Source: Capronia americana (lineage: Eukaryota > Ascomycota > Eurotiomycetes > Chaetothyriales > Herpotrichiellaceae). Taken from it: a stretch of 64,000 nt of DNA. The notes below the pieces were generated by a model. The model was given only the letters and a program-made list of their open reading frames with translations. It searched no databases and was not told the DNA's origin. The DNA lies in the NCBI GenBank assembly GCA_016110215.1, contig JADWQD010000007.1, positions 1,550,001-1,614,000 of the forward strand, given 5' to 3'. The position numbers were made by a program, and so were the translations under genes. Of this stretch, positions 1 through 12,798 are shown piece by piece; position 1 is the stretch's first letter, and each line of letters begins with the position of its first letter.

Positions 1-3000
1 CATCTACCCACATGCACACATAGTATACACTCTTCCAGGTCGAGCGTAGATCTTGAGTAGGTAGCATCAGTCTTCGGTTGTCTCAGCATCATTTCCGATA
101 CACGCGTCTTTTCGAGCCCCTCATTTTTCCACACAAGGTCGCGTGCGCGGAAGAAAACAAAATATCATCCCAAATTGCTTGATCGTCGCATGCAAACGTA
201 CGGAGTAGCCACGATTCGAAAGGTTCTGCGGAGATATGGAATACATCGGTTCAAAACTCACGGGGTGTTTTCCGGCTGCCGTTGTGATGTCAAGGGAGCC
301 ACAGCAGTGGTAACACCGCATTCTGGAGAGTAACGGTGGAGAGGTTTGATCGCTACTAGGTTGCACTAACCCTGTGGTCGCTCCGAGAATGTATCAGACT
401 CCGGTCATCAAAGCACAGAGAATATGTGCGAAGTGCGTTGAGACCCAGACCAAACATTCATCACTTCAGATCTGCAGATGCTTTCGATCTGGTTACCCAG
501 ATGAGTGACGCGCCATCATATCCGTACAGATGTTCACTCGCTTGAGAGAGATGAGAGCTCCCAGAAGGAGCAGGGCGGGCTGGCTAAAGTACCAGTGCCT
601 GCATGCCATAGGCTCTGAAAACGGTGCCGAAAGTAGATTTGGCGCGGAAGGTTGGAACCATCCAGGGTGGCTGGAAAAAGTACCGTGGGCTCTAACTACT
701 TGCAGCGCTCCGTGCTCCGTCACTTGTTCTAGATAGGGCAGATCTCTGGATCTCAGGGAATGGCAGGCGAACCAGGGATCCCTCCAGGCTAGTTCCTGGC
801 GCCATCGTTGCACAATCCTGGGGACATTTGAAGGCTGGGTGCAACGCAACAGGAGAGAGGTGGTGCAGCATCAAGCTGTGCTCGTTATCTGCCTCAGGTC
901 GTTTGATACAATCAGACAAGATCTGCTTTGAGTTGCTGCTGATCATGGAAATCGGTTCCTAGAGAGGTGAGAAGAAGTCCGGATGAAGTGCAGAACATCT
1001 CACGTCAATTGTCGCTTCCGCAGTGTCATTTTCCGGGTCATGTTCCTCCCCGAGCGATGACATTCGCTCGATTTTGCCGGTCAGTGTGGCCCCGGACATG
1101 GTCAAGAAGTGGCTCCGTCAGGCTTGCATTAGAACAGGTGCAAAACCAGGAACCTGCCTACAACTTAAACCAATGGACGCGCCTCGACGCGCTCTGTTCA
1201 TATCGCCAGCCGCGCGACCAGTGCTTATGTGCTGTACGCTTTTACATACACAGTACAGGAACGGCAACTGTTAGCAAGATACGAAAGAAGTATTACTTAC
1301 ACATGCTCGTACTCGTACGGGTATCCCGAAAACCAAGGAGGACTCAGCTTCGAGGGCTGAGGAAAGCCCCATATAACTGCGTGCTCATACCATGGAGGGC
1401 GTAGATCTAATGGGGAAAAGAAATTGCTGTTGCAGAACTCGGGATGAGAATGCGAATTGACAGGTTGTGCAGTATCACAGCTACCAGATGGAAGGGTGTG
1501 CAAAAGAAAGGAGTTCCTGGGCTTTTGGAGTAAATTGGGGAGCCGGGTTACCATGGTTAAAGGAAATGTCAACCTTCGGGCGCCGTAGGCGTGCCTGGAA
1601 ACGACCTTGTGGGAGACCAAGACAAAGTTCAGAGACCTACTGGCCACCGATAGCGATTGAACAAATAAACGACTGCCACAGTAGCAGTCACAAGACGCCG
1701 ATGGCCTCTTCTGCAGCCTGCTGGAAAGAAACAAGATATGTATGAAGTGAGGCGACTTTGTGATACAGCTTCAACGCCGAAATAACTAGTCAGTAAGATA
1801 CCTCTAATGTACCGTACCTGTTGGTTCGTGAATTCGCGGCTGGCTGGATGTCTTTTTTGATAGTGCACCCGCTCTGGCTGGCTGTCGCGTCACCCGCACA
1901 CCCGCAGAAGCTGCAAACTTACCTCGCCGTCGTCCCTGATTCCCTGGCGACCCTCCTGCGCATCCCTGCAAGTCGTGTCTGGGCTGCGCCTTCATCCAAT
2001 CACTGCCGTCAGGTCCAACCATCTCGTACACTGGTTACTCCACTCTCTGCTCTTCCTTCATCTCAGAACCTCAAAGTGCCATTTCTCCTGTTTCTCTCTT
2101 CTCATCCACTACCTCCGTCCCTTCTCAAACCTCTCTCCATGAGGCCTTGACCTCGTCCTTTTATCCTCTCCCTTCCCTCTTCTCTCCTGTCGTTGGACAA
2201 ATAAGATACATCACCGTCTTGCTGGGTATCTTGCTGGTCCTCGACTCTCCGCCCACGCTCAGCCTCGATTGAACCCTCCTGAGCCCTCGTCCCAGCTCTC
2301 CTTCCTGAGCCTGCTCCAGACTGCTCTTTCCCACTGCACTCGTTTACTGCAGAACGTTCCGGATAACGTTCTGCCTTGGGGTTCTGAACAAGAAGATCAC
2401 GGTTCGGATTTTGACGAGGTAAGAACTTCTCACCAGCTGCAGCTGTCGAGTCCGGAGCAAATACGGCCATGTAAAGCCATGGGCCCACCTGGAGTTCTTC
2501 GAGATACCGAACATCCTACAAGCGTCATGTGGTTGCTATGTAGACAACCACCTTCCCAATAAACCGAAGTCCGGCATAGCATCACGTTCCTGTTGATGGC
2601 TTGGGTATCCTTACTGTTGGTTCTGCCTCCTGTGAACCGACACTGCCCATCGTTCAATTTGACGAATGAGTCCTAGCCTGGAGACTGGGATCCATGGACG
2701 GATACAAGGAAGAGGAGGAGCAGTACAAGCTTGGAGCATGCTGCAATCTCGTGAAGGAAGGGATAACGTCGATGTGGGATAGGGGAAAGGGTTTCTTTGA
2801 CCAAGTGAAGGTCTGTCGACATAAATCGGTTGAAAGGGAGAGAATATGGCCCAGACGAAGATGCAAGGAAGCGGAATTCGAGATGGCTGCCTTTCCCAGT
2901 CATCTATACCTTCAGACCTGGACCGAACGTCCGAGCACCCAGGAACTCTCTCGATGAGCAGAAGGCACCAGCTTGTGATCCGTCTACCGGGACATTACCC

Positions 3001-3695
3001 CACATTTTCCATTGCGACTTCATCGGGCTGGGACAGTTCACTGACGACGAATTTCAAGTAGATTCGAAAAGAAGGTCACCGACGTCTAGAACAGACACGG
3101 TACCGCCAAGATCCCAAGGTCAGATCCCCTTTCCTATCCCTTTGACTTGCTCGGCTGACCTCATTTTAGACTCACTGCAAAGCTGGTATCCTTTTGTGGC
3201 CTCTCAAAGTCCACATTCCAGTCCCGAGCACGCAGCTCACCTCAAGCGGAGGCGTTCATTCGACCTTTGCTCACCCCGCGCACGAGCAATTAATCTTGCT
3301 TGCCATTCCAATCCTTGCGACCAGATGAAGAGACATTCGTGGTAATCCCTAGTAACAAGGATTGGTTAGCCGTCGTGCCGTCATCTCTTTTTGGTATGTT
3401 CTGGCAATCCACCTTCCTGTCTACTGCCAATTATCTCCATGCTAACCCCATAATGCACGCTCCAGCTTTCTCTGTCTAGAAAGACACCCTTTTTACTCCT
3501 TGGTACCTGGCCACCTCCAGCCTCGCGACACATTTTAGTTGCGTCCGATCATTCACTCTTTCAAGAGATTCACCGATCTCGCGACTGTCACTCACTTTAT
3601 TCCGTCGTTAACCTTCACGTCTTCCTGAAGACTCTGTTACCTTCCACTACCTCACTCTCAACTCATCATCCCGGTCACCATATCTCTCTTTCAAG
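1..3695. other. Long gene-free stretch and cyclin 5' leader
   Basis: I find no coding sequence here that I can support; the open frames are short, overlap on both strands and resemble no family. From about 2030 to 2200 and again from 3360 to 3690 the plus strand is strongly pyrimidine-rich, as is typical of fungal promoters and 5' leaders, and it leads into the cyclin start codon. Spliced leader exons or upstream open frames (for example the ATGs near 2694 and 2846) are possible but cannot be decided without transcript data. Confidence 0.5.
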
Positions 3696-4986
3696 ATGGC
3701 TTTTAACAACAGAATCTCCTCGTTCGGCTCGAACGACAGTGGCTACGAAAGTGGGATCATTGAGGTCTTTGATGAGCCTCGTCGTCCAGTCGCGAAGAGT
3801 GTCGACCACGCAAAGGAACTTGCCAGACACACGCAGCATCGCATGGCTTCCGAAATGTCACGAAGAGACGCCGACGACTATCAGCAAGACATGCTTGAGC
3901 ACATGTTGAAGATCGACGTGAGTTCTCACACCTCTTCTGACAAGTCGATCTGAGCTGACCTTTTTTATACAGGCTGAGACCGTGCCTGATGTTGATGCCA
4001 TTGACATTCAAACTGAGATTCAATGGTACATGAGACCTTATCTTCTCGACTTTTTGGTGGAAGCACACACGGCGTTTCAGTTGCTACCCGAGACTCTCTT
4101 TCTCACAATCAACCTTCTCGACCGATACTGCTCAAAGCGAGTGGTCTACAAGCGCCACTACCAACTGGTCGGCTGTGCTGCACTCCTCATTGCTGCTAAG
4201 TACGGGGATAAGAAAGAGAAGGTCCCCACGATCAAGGAGTTGAAGTCGATGTGCTGCTCGCTTTACGATGACGACATGTTCTTGCAGATGGAGTGGCATG
4301 TTCTTTCGACCCTCGGCTGGACCATTGGACACCCGACTGTTGACGCCTTCATGCGCTTGGCCGTCAAGGATAACATCTATGACCCCGAGGCGGAAAGCTT
4401 GACACTGTACATCCTAGAGATCGCACTGTACCACAGAGACTTTGTGTCGAAGCAGTCACATACCCTTGCTCTTTCGGCTCTCGTCCTGGCAAGACACATC
4501 CTGGGTCGACCTCAAGCTCGCTCCAATGAGTTTGCTTCTCACTTCTGCAGCACCACTGTTATGGAACTACTGCAGAAAGTGCATGAGCCATCTGGCATTG
4601 TGTCACGAAAGTATGCATCGGTCCGCTACTCAGGTGTCTCTCGAGTTCTCACCGACTTCCTTGCACGCAAGGCTGCCATGGCTACTGCCCGGGTCCCGTT
4701 GACGCCAACATACGATGTCACTCCTCCTTCGGCAGGCACGAAACCTTCTGGCCCTGAATACTTCCAACCCTACGCCACCCCCCAGAAGCCTCAATTCCCT
4801 GCCCTGGTCCAACATGGTCTCTACACTCCTCCCATCACTCCTGAGGGTGACATGTTTGGCGTGACACAGAAAAACTTCAGTGCACCCAACCAATACGCCC
4901 CTCCCACTCCAACTCCGGGTCAGGCTGGTCAGCAATACGCCTCGTATGCTTCCGGAACCCAACCATGGAATGCCGAATCATATTGA
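3696..4986 (+). CDS. G1/S-specific cyclin (Cln-type)
   Basis: Two exons (3696-3917 and 3973-4986; a 55-nt GTGAGT..CAG intron in phase 0) give 411 aa. After about 70 poorly conserved residues comes a cyclin box, including the segment IQTEIQWYMRPYLLDFLVEAH, followed by LLDRYCSKRVV and LVGCAALLIAAKYGDKKE. This is the pattern of Pezizomycotina G1 cyclins, which bind the main cyclin-dependent kinase to commit cells to division. A second cyclin fold follows to about residue 290. The last 110 residues are low in complexity and rich in Pro, Gln and Thr-Pro pairs, such as candidate CDK phosphorylation sites and PEST-like degradation signals. The family call is very secure; the exact ortholog among Cln/Puc-type cyclins is not. 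Confidence 0.93.
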
Positions 4987-6198
4987 ATACCATTTGATCT
5001 GGGGAGCCGACACCACGACCAAAACGAGATAGAATGATCCTGCGTGCGACCTTTGCTTCGATCGACGGATACTATTGTCACAGCAACACAGAAGTGTTCC
5101 TACCATCAAGACTTTGTGAATTTATTCATGTGCATTGCAAGCGTTCTCGTCATGTTCCAAGCATCGATGCTATTGTCCAAAAGGCGGAAGGAGAAGAATG
5201 TCACCGAGACCACTCTTTAATTCAGATAAAACCGAGCAAAGCGAGACTGGTCAAGAAAAGGAATGTTTCGGGCTTGTCTGTCAAATGGGTGGGCATGGCG
5301 CCGGGAAACATAAAAGTGACCATACTGCTGAAATTGGAATGTCAATTGTGCCTTGCTGGTTGATGGAGCTCTTCAGGATATGGAGCTAGGCGACGGGCGA
5401 TGGCCAAGGCAACGGAACCTGTGACCTTATTGTAACATGCCGGAGGACAGATTGATTCAACCCCTTCGACTTCTTGTCAGAAGGTGGAAATGGAGGGATT
5501 ATGATACCCCTACTCCGTACCCATAATTCTCATTGCCTTGGAAACAATTCGTTGCTCGACGAGGTGGCTTGAGGTTCGTGCTGCTGCTCACCTACAAGCT
5601 TTCAGGCAGTGTCCCCTTGATACTGTGTACTCTCACTCGTAGATCGTAGCCTGCAAGTATGGCAAGCGGTTTCACCCGGTATCCTACACATACCTACGGA
5701 ATTTGCAGGTATCTGATGAGATACCACGAGCCACGTGTGGTGCGGTCCCACGACGTTAAGGTTAACTTCCCATCACCCTTGCCAGCATTACTCGACTATA
5801 GCATTCCACGTTACTCCGTACGACATTCCCTTGTCATTCTAATGCTAGTGAACTTCCTCGCAAGTTCCCACAGCCTAGTAAAAATACTTGGGGCAAACGA
5901 TTTCTCGAGGCCGCAGTGCAGTGCAGCGGTACATCTGGAGCCATTGAGCCTTGCCTAGATATATGTTATATTGTCCGTACCAGATTTCGCATGGGGGCGC
6001 ACGAGAAAGGTTATCGATGAGTGGTAATACTAGTACCACTCGTGTCTAGAATGGGCTTCCAGGATTCAATGGTGGGACCTGTGGACGCGTACAGCGCGGC
6101 TTCAATTCCCCTAGGTACAGTACTATCTACGTACGCTACTCGCGACGCCCAGACGGTCGTCCCGAATCTCGACGACGGGAATTTCATGGCTTGGATCT

Positions 6199-6219
6199 AC
6201 GCGCGCACGCGCGCGCGCG
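6199..6219. repeat. Alternating purine-pyrimidine (CG-rich) tract
   Basis: Twenty-one bases of nearly pure CG/CA alternation. Sequence of this kind can adopt Z-DNA, but no function is implied here. Confidence 0.6.
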
Positions 6220-6424
6220 GGCCTTCGTGGTGATTAAACGCTGCTTGGCGAATGTCGTTCCGAGAGAGGAATGGAACTTGAAGTTAATTTACCCACGGGC
6301 AATGGAACGTGCAAGAGAGCAGCAGCATTTCATGAGGGATGCAAGGTCGAAGAGGCGTGAAGATCTACAGTAGGTTCCAAGATCAAGAACAAGCTCGCAA
6401 TCGCAGGGCGTGGAAGCGAAATTT

Positions 6425-6454
6425 AGCTTGAGCTTGAGCTTGAGCTTGAGCTTG
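6425..6454. repeat. AGCTTG tandem repeat, five copies
   Basis: Five perfect copies of the hexamer AGCTTG in a row in non-coding sequence: a simple microsatellite. Confidence 0.9.
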
Positions 6455-8237
6455 ATGTCGATTATTCGTTCCTGGTGGTGAAGTCATTTCTGGTTTCTTG
6501 CTCGCTGGGTCGACGAGAGGCAAATGTGAGACTAGTGTTCGACCGATTTCAGGCAGGCAGGAAGGAGACGAAGCACGAGGGATATTTGGAAAGAAGCATC
6601 GGCATGCATGGGGATTGACGAATACATTCCGGTTGCTGGCTCGGGGTCACTTTCTGAGAAATCTGAGTGACCTGGAGCAGAGGGGCTTGGAGGCAGATAA
6701 CGCGGAAGAGAGTCAGTCTCTTTTGCCTGACATTGAGAATCTGCCGATGCGTAGTGGGTATTTCGCTTCGCCTTGCTTCCAGTACCTGGCCTATCTTGTC
6801 TTTGGCTGTCTTGCTCTGTCCTTCCCGCTGGTTTTCCCATGCCGACTTATCGCTAGGATGGTCGTCATGGTCAGTCAATGAGGCTTGATCGGTGGTCTGG
6901 CCCTCGAGCTGCAGAGGCTCTTGAGAAAGGAGCCATCTCCCATGATTGAGTGTTCTTCGGACGCTGAAAAGAAAAGAAAGAGGAATGGAAGGAAACCCTG
7001 TATTGGTGTTTTGGTTGTCATTTCAGAAATCAGCATTCAGAATGCAGGTGTCTATCTGATTGGTGTTGTTCTGTGTTATGTGTTTCGGTGTCGGGGAGAG
7101 CCTCATTTCTTCGTTTGCTAGAATGCCTTCACTTAGGGCTTCCATGATGTTACTTCTGCGAGCAGAAGGGATCGGGTCAGGCATCTCGATCAACACTCCC
7201 ACCCTCCTTTTTTGGCTTAGTCTGTCTGCAGTTCGACTTGCATCGACGTCTCCGACGTTCCGCCTTGAACGGCCGCTGAGCAGAGGGGTTTGTGGGGGTT
7301 TTTGTAGGTATTATTGTTTTTGGCTCTGCGTGGACGGCTTCGCAAATTCCGGAGAGTGTGTCGAGACGAATGGAGATGCAAGATGAGATGCAGACCCCGG
7401 TGTGTTGAAACGAGGAGATCTCAGAGTGCATGCTTCATTCGCTTCTTCCCTGTAGAATTGATCAGTGCTGGGGCAGGGAAGATGCAAAAGAGGTGGGAGA
7501 CTTACGGCGGTGCCTTTGACAGAATGCTGTCTCGTGTTGATCCTGGAATTCGTTCCGTGAACTGTAAGTTACAAGTTCCTTGGTACTAGTATTCTCCCCG
7601 AAGGGTGATATTGAATTGTCGTGCAAGACATTCACTAAGTTGCCGCTGGGCGATCCTCTCGATCGCCTCGGAGCACATTTTGCGCCGCCGACATGAACGC
7701 TCGTTGCGCCGTCGACATTGCCGAATTGTCCATAAAGGACCAGTTTCTCGGTCACCCCGGACGAGGATGCCACATTCGGTCGTCACAGTGACGCCGACTC
7801 ATAGGAGCAAGGGTACAGTGAGTCCTGACCCTCGCAACGGGTCAAAGTGCCTCTAGACGAAGTTCGCCCGACACGATGCCGAAGAAAAAGAAAAAGAGGA
7901 AAGGAAGATTGGAAAATCAAGGCACACGAGATATTTATACCCTGGTGCGGCAGTCGCACGCGTGAAGGAAAATTCCACCCCATCACAGACGGCTTGGGCG
8001 GTGAAGAGCAAAGTGGGTGAATGGGCCGAGTTTCTTTTCTCGTTCATCAGCATTGCACAAGTACATCGTCGTGATCATGCGTCAATTCCCTGCTGAATGT
8101 TCTGAATTAAGAAGTGGTATAGAAAGTTCGTAAGCTGTAGAATTGAAAATGCAGGCTCATATGGTCATATGTGGCACCGAAAAGTATGCACGGTTGAGAC
8201 ATCCAGAAGTTGAATATCACTCTCACGTCCTCATTAT

Positions 8238-10572
8238 CTACAGAGCCAGCACACCAAATGCAACAGCTCCAGCACCAAGCAGTGCAAAGATGTTCGTTCC
8301 CGTGCGTCCAGCAGCACCAGTATAAGCTGCAACCCAAGGGCCGGTGCCCGAGGGTCCGTTGCTTGGGATGCTTTCAGGAGCAACTGGCGTTGCCGAGGCA
8401 GCTTCGACCCATGCGGATGAGGCCACGGGTGCGACGGTCACAGTTGTGGCGATTGTCACGCTGGGGCTAACCCATGTGCTGGATTCTGTTGAAGCGGGAG
8501 CGACAGGGGAGGCTGGCTTGCCTTCTGGAGAGCCCCAGGTTGCGGTCGAGATAGGTGCGACCGAGCTTTCGCTCTTCCAGTCGCTCCAGCTCGCGGTCGA
8601 GATAGGTGCAACTGAACTATCGCTACTCCAATCGCCCCAGCTCGCGGTCGAGATAGGTACAACCGAGCTATCGCTACTCCAGTCGCCCCAGGTGAACGCG
8701 CCAGTGGTCTCCGGGTCAGTGGGCTTCGACGTGGATGACTTTGAGGCTTCCCCCCAGTCGGCCCAGTTAAAGTAGGTCGACGTGGAGGTGGTGGCGGCCC
8801 TCACCGGCTTGCTTGAGGTGGTGCTAGCGGGATCCCAATCAACCCAATTAAAGCTTGACGTGGTGACATCCCATGAGCCGCTAGAGGTGATGACAGGCGA
8901 GTCTGGGGCGACGGAAGTGCTGCTGAACCAATCCGCCCATGTGGTCTCTGAGCTTGATACAGAGCTGGAAGCTGTTGGGTGAACGTACGGCGATGTGGTT
9001 GAAGGGGACGGGCCGCCAGGAGTGGCATACCAAGTGGTCGTGGTGGTCGGAATTGCTGGTGCGCTCGTCGTGCTGCCTAGTTCTCCGCCGAGAGTATGCG
9101 AATGGGTGTAAAGAAGGGTTGTGGTCTCCGAAGTAGTGGCTTCGGAAGTGGTCGTCTCGGCAGGAGTGGTCTCCGAAGTGATGGTCCGCGAAGTAGTCGT
9201 CTCTGGAGCACCCGCCGCCTCGGAAGTGGTTGTCTCCCAAGTGGTGGTGGTTGAGCTGGTAGAAGACGACGTCGTCGTCGTACTAGTAGTGGCCGTCGAG
9301 GAAGAGGTGGGATTTATGATGGCTCGAGGTTGAAAAACGCGAACATAATTCACGTCCCAGTATGCCTCTGTAAATTGCTCAGGGTGATCTGCCACAAACA
9401 CAGAGCATTGACTCTGCCTCTCGATGGCCGCGCACCCACCACCGGTCCACGTTGCTTCCCCGAAATCTCCGCAGAAGGTGGTGTCGAAGATGAACCTGTT
9501 GTCGGCAAAGTTGGCATCGATGTCGCATCCAGGGCCGTTGAAAATGGAGTCAGGCAGTCCCCATCCAGCCGGATCTGGGTTGCCAGAGCCGATGTCGGAG
9601 GGGATATAACCCCGAGGGAAGAACCAGATCTTGATGGCGTCTGATTTCCATTCCATGGCGTACACGCCTCCATTGTTCGAGTTAAAGCCAGCGCCGTAGC
9701 TGACCGAGCTCTTTGAGAATGCTCCACAGCCCTGAGCGTTTGCGCCAGTATTGACATCGTACTGGCAGTTGTCGCCGTTCGAGGTGCCCGTCATCTCCGA
9801 TGATCTCTGTGAGATGACACAACTGCGTGCAACGTGGGCTGCCGACAAAACGGTGGCCTGGTTGTTGGCTCCTTCGATGATGTCGATTTCGCCATCTTGG
9901 AAGGAATCAAAAGTCAGCATTGGCGCTCTACAAACAGGGTTGATTGATCCCGCTTCTGGCACAGAGGCAGGATAGGGATGCTCGAAGTCGTAAAAGAAAT
10001 GACTCACTGTAGGGCCACGTCCCGGAGCCAAGGGTCCAAAATGCAGGCCAAACACTACAACCGCTCGTGTCTGTGGTCGTGGGCATATGCTTGATATCCG
10101 CGATAAAGAGACCATGCGTCCAAGCATCGATACTTTCAATCCTGACGCTGGGACGGCCAACGCCGTTGACGCCATAGTATGGCGCTGTGCCGTTGTATTG
10201 GTTTGTGCTGTCAACCTTGATCTGAGCAGAGCCACCACGAGTGGTGATCAAGCCATCTGCCCTTGCAGTGTCCTCGTCAACGTAACTATTCAACATCAAT
10301 ATCGCGGTTCCAAAAGCGGGGACTATCGACGTACGTAACGAAGCCATGGGTCGGATCAGCATCCTAACCAGAGGTTAGCGGCGGGCCCAGCCCAGCACAT
10401 GGGAAGTAGCACGTACGGTGAAGAACTGGAAACCATCAAAGAAGTCTCTGCCAGAATAGTCGGTCTCCAAAGCATAATATGTATCAGGAATAGCGGAAGC
10501 GGAAGAAGAAAGCAACAACAGAGCAGAAACGAGTGTGGTGCTCGACCCCAGAAAGAGTGATGGGGAAGGCAT
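8238..10572 (-). CDS. GH16 endo-beta-1,3(4)-glucanase, GPI-anchored
   Basis: Four exons on the minus strand (10572-10417, 10363-10335, 10285-10008, 9895-8238) give 706 aa. Residues 1-27 are a signal peptide with a hydrophobic core ending SSSASA. The GH16 domain spans about residues 30-315. It has the entry motif DFFDGFQFFT, WPAFWTLG, and the catalytic ExDxxE box NGEIDIIEG (E157, D159, E162) created by joining exons 3 and 4. The protein should hydrolyse beta-1,3 or mixed-linkage glucan at the cell wall or outside. From about 320 to the end it is Ser/Thr/Pro-rich and probably O-glycosylated, with three exact-length 17-residue WGDWSS-type repeats. A C-terminal hydrophobic tail (FALLGAGAVAFGVLAL) fits a GPI attachment signal. 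Assignment to GH16 is firm; the exact glucan specificity is inferred. Confidence 0.92.
8542..8694 (-). repeat. Three 51-bp tandem repeats inside the GH16 gene
   Basis: Units start at 8542, 8593 and 8644 with a strict 51-bp period. Each encodes 17 residues around the motif SSVAPISTAS flanked by WxDW. They lie in the glycosylated stalk of the glucanase and may vary in number between strains. Confidence 0.9.
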
Positions 10573-12798
10573 AATGAAAGAGTGGCACGCAAAAGCGCGA
10601 GATAAAGATTTTGGTAAAGAACGACGGCGACAAGAAGCACAGATCAGAGAAGGAGAAGAACGAAAGGAAAGACATGGTCGCTATACGTACCTGGTCATGG
10701 CACAGTGTAAACGCCATTGTGGGGAGGCGAAGTCCCTATGAGGCTGGTGTCTCCGCCGACATTGCTTGTGCGGCGCCAGCTCCACGGACTATGTAGGATT
10801 TCAAGCATTTGCGGAATTTGCGCAAATTGGGAAGACCGCCATCAAGCCAGAATAGAGGACTGATGACATAAACAACAGGCAACAGTGGGAGCCAACAACC
10901 AATACGACATCTAGATCCCACGCACATGAACAGGATCCCAGCTAGATCGACCGGAAGCGGCGGTGTCGATTCAATCCGCCTCGTGTTCGAGGAGTTTCGG
11001 CCCCTGGAATCCAATATGCGGAGGTAGAGCGCCGTCGGCTGTTTGGGCATAGTATCATGTAAGCGAGATGGAAGATCGAGAATCGGATCGCTCAGGATAG
11101 CGGGCCGAGGTTTCTCGCTGACATTTGCGTCGCATTCGCGCGCTGAGGGCCAGAAGGAAATGAAGGTTTGAGAGGGTTTGAGAAGGTTTGAAGACGTTGA
11201 AAAGGAGGCGCGAGTAGCCTCATGCCGGTCTTGAGCTTGAAAGAGACTTGGCTTCATCACGGCCAATGGCACATGGCGCACGGCGCCTCTTCGGCGGCGA
11301 GACACGCTGAGATGGAACCAGGGTGCAATTTCCCCTGACCCGAAGGGGCGCACCGACGACAACAGCAAACCCGTTTTAGCAACGACCAAAAGCTAGCTGC
11401 ATGTTCAGGAGTGCCACGTTGACTCACCATCGCACCACAGGCCTAGCCAGGACTTTCGGAACCTGCCCCAGCGCACAAGGACCCTGCCCGAGAATGGAGG
11501 CTGACTGGGAAGAGACGGTCTTTTTGTTCCTGCTCACAGGAGTGAGTGCTCAACCAAAGGAATGTGTCTTGTTGTGCTCTTGTTCCTAGCTTGCGGTGAG
11601 GTCCCACAGAACCATGCGTTCCTTGTCAAGGCCTTTACTTACCCCAAGTACATACTCCGTGGTATCAGGCCGACAAGAGCGCTAAGGGTTGACAACTAAT
11701 TCGGGGCAAACCAACGCTGCAAAATATGGAAATTTTAGGCCCTTTGTGGACACTGATCATCTCCGTGATCATGACGCTAAGTGATGGCCAACCGCCCGTA
11801 CGAGGACGAGTCTCGACGTCAGGTTGGCTTGCGACCGGTGAGTGATTATGGGAATAGTATAGAGGATCCCCTGCCGGTCGGCGTGGGTTAACCATATGGG
11901 GGCAAGCCCAAGATTGAAGGTACTCGTATACTTGCGAGGGAGGCGTGGCAATCCAAGCTTGTATTGCTTGATGTTCTCACGCCGAGCTCTTGCCCAATCT
12001 GTTCTTGTAGGATGGATAAGACCTGAGGAGTGGGCGATAGAGCCAAGGCTGTACATACTGTAAGCATAGTAGTACGAGGTACATAGGTTTGCAAGGATTC
12101 TTTCTGGGTCCGATGACCGGGACGAACGATTGGAGCCTAAGTGCCTAAGCAGCAAGTCACCTGGGCTTGTAGGTAGCTTGGCCTCTTATCGATAAACAAG
12201 GCAGGTACCGAGTACCGCTAGAAGAATACCCCGCATCTCCTGGCGTCGCCTCAGCCACTGACCCCTCCAGCCTCTGACGTCCTGGATTTAGCAGACGCCT
12301 TCAGCAAGCTGTTTGACTCGAACCAAGCCCAAGCCACTACGTAAGTACGAGGAGGACATCTCAGCCGTCAAAGCATTACAGTCTCCTCCCAGCTCAAGCG
12401 CCGCACCGGAGCCTTTATCCTTTAGGGCCCATCGATCCGTGCCAGCATTCACCGGGCTGCTCAATCCGCAATGGCCAACGACAACAACACATGCACGTCA
12501 CCGGCGAGCCAATCGTGGGCGTGATGACATCCGCCACATTTCCAATGCCAGGCATTCCAGCATCAAGCCAGTGCTAGGTCCGGCCTTGGTTGTGTGTAGC
12601 TCGAAATCACATCACCTCACCAAAAGAAGTGTTTGTTCGCGCATCGTTATTGCGGTTGGACCGACGTCGTTGCGAGAAAGAAGGCGCAAAAGGCTCCCCG
12701 TCACAAGCCTTCAGCTCAGCTTCGGTTTTCACCTTCATCCCCGTCCGCCGCTATATATGACACCGCCTCTCATACACGACAGTCTATTGACGAGCACC
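10573..12798. other. Intergenic region between the GH16 and F-box genes
   Basis: No supported gene. It holds the promoters of the divergent GH16 and F-box genes. A 217-codon frame on the minus strand (11389-10736) lacks any domain and has the composition of non-coding DNA. In-frame sequence upstream of the F-box start (from 12313) has no protein-like features. Confidence 0.45.

Larger units (their letters stand above)
4987..8237. other. 3.2-kb gene-free stretch
   Basis: No gene is supported. It contains the 3' end of the cyclin transcript, a short alternating purine-pyrimidine tract (6199-6219), a hexamer tandem repeat (6425-6454) and several short open frames without recognisable motifs. 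The largest, 6498-6881, overlaps equally long frames on the other strand and shows no conserved domain. Confidence 0.4.

Noticed and set aside
967..1734. 145-codon frames on both strands
   Set aside because: Overlapping frames of equal length on opposite strands and no recognisable motif.
6498..6881. 127-codon frame
   Set aside because: Equal-length frames on the other strand, no motif, isolated in non-coding sequence.
10736..11389. 217-codon open frame on the minus strand
   Set aside because: No domain, signal or conserved pattern; basic, Ser/Arg-rich composition typical of chance frames; lies in the GH16 promoter.
12313..12798. In-frame extension upstream of the F-box protein
   Set aside because: Open but without protein-like features; the start at 12799 gives a clean two-exon gene. 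Not fully excluded.
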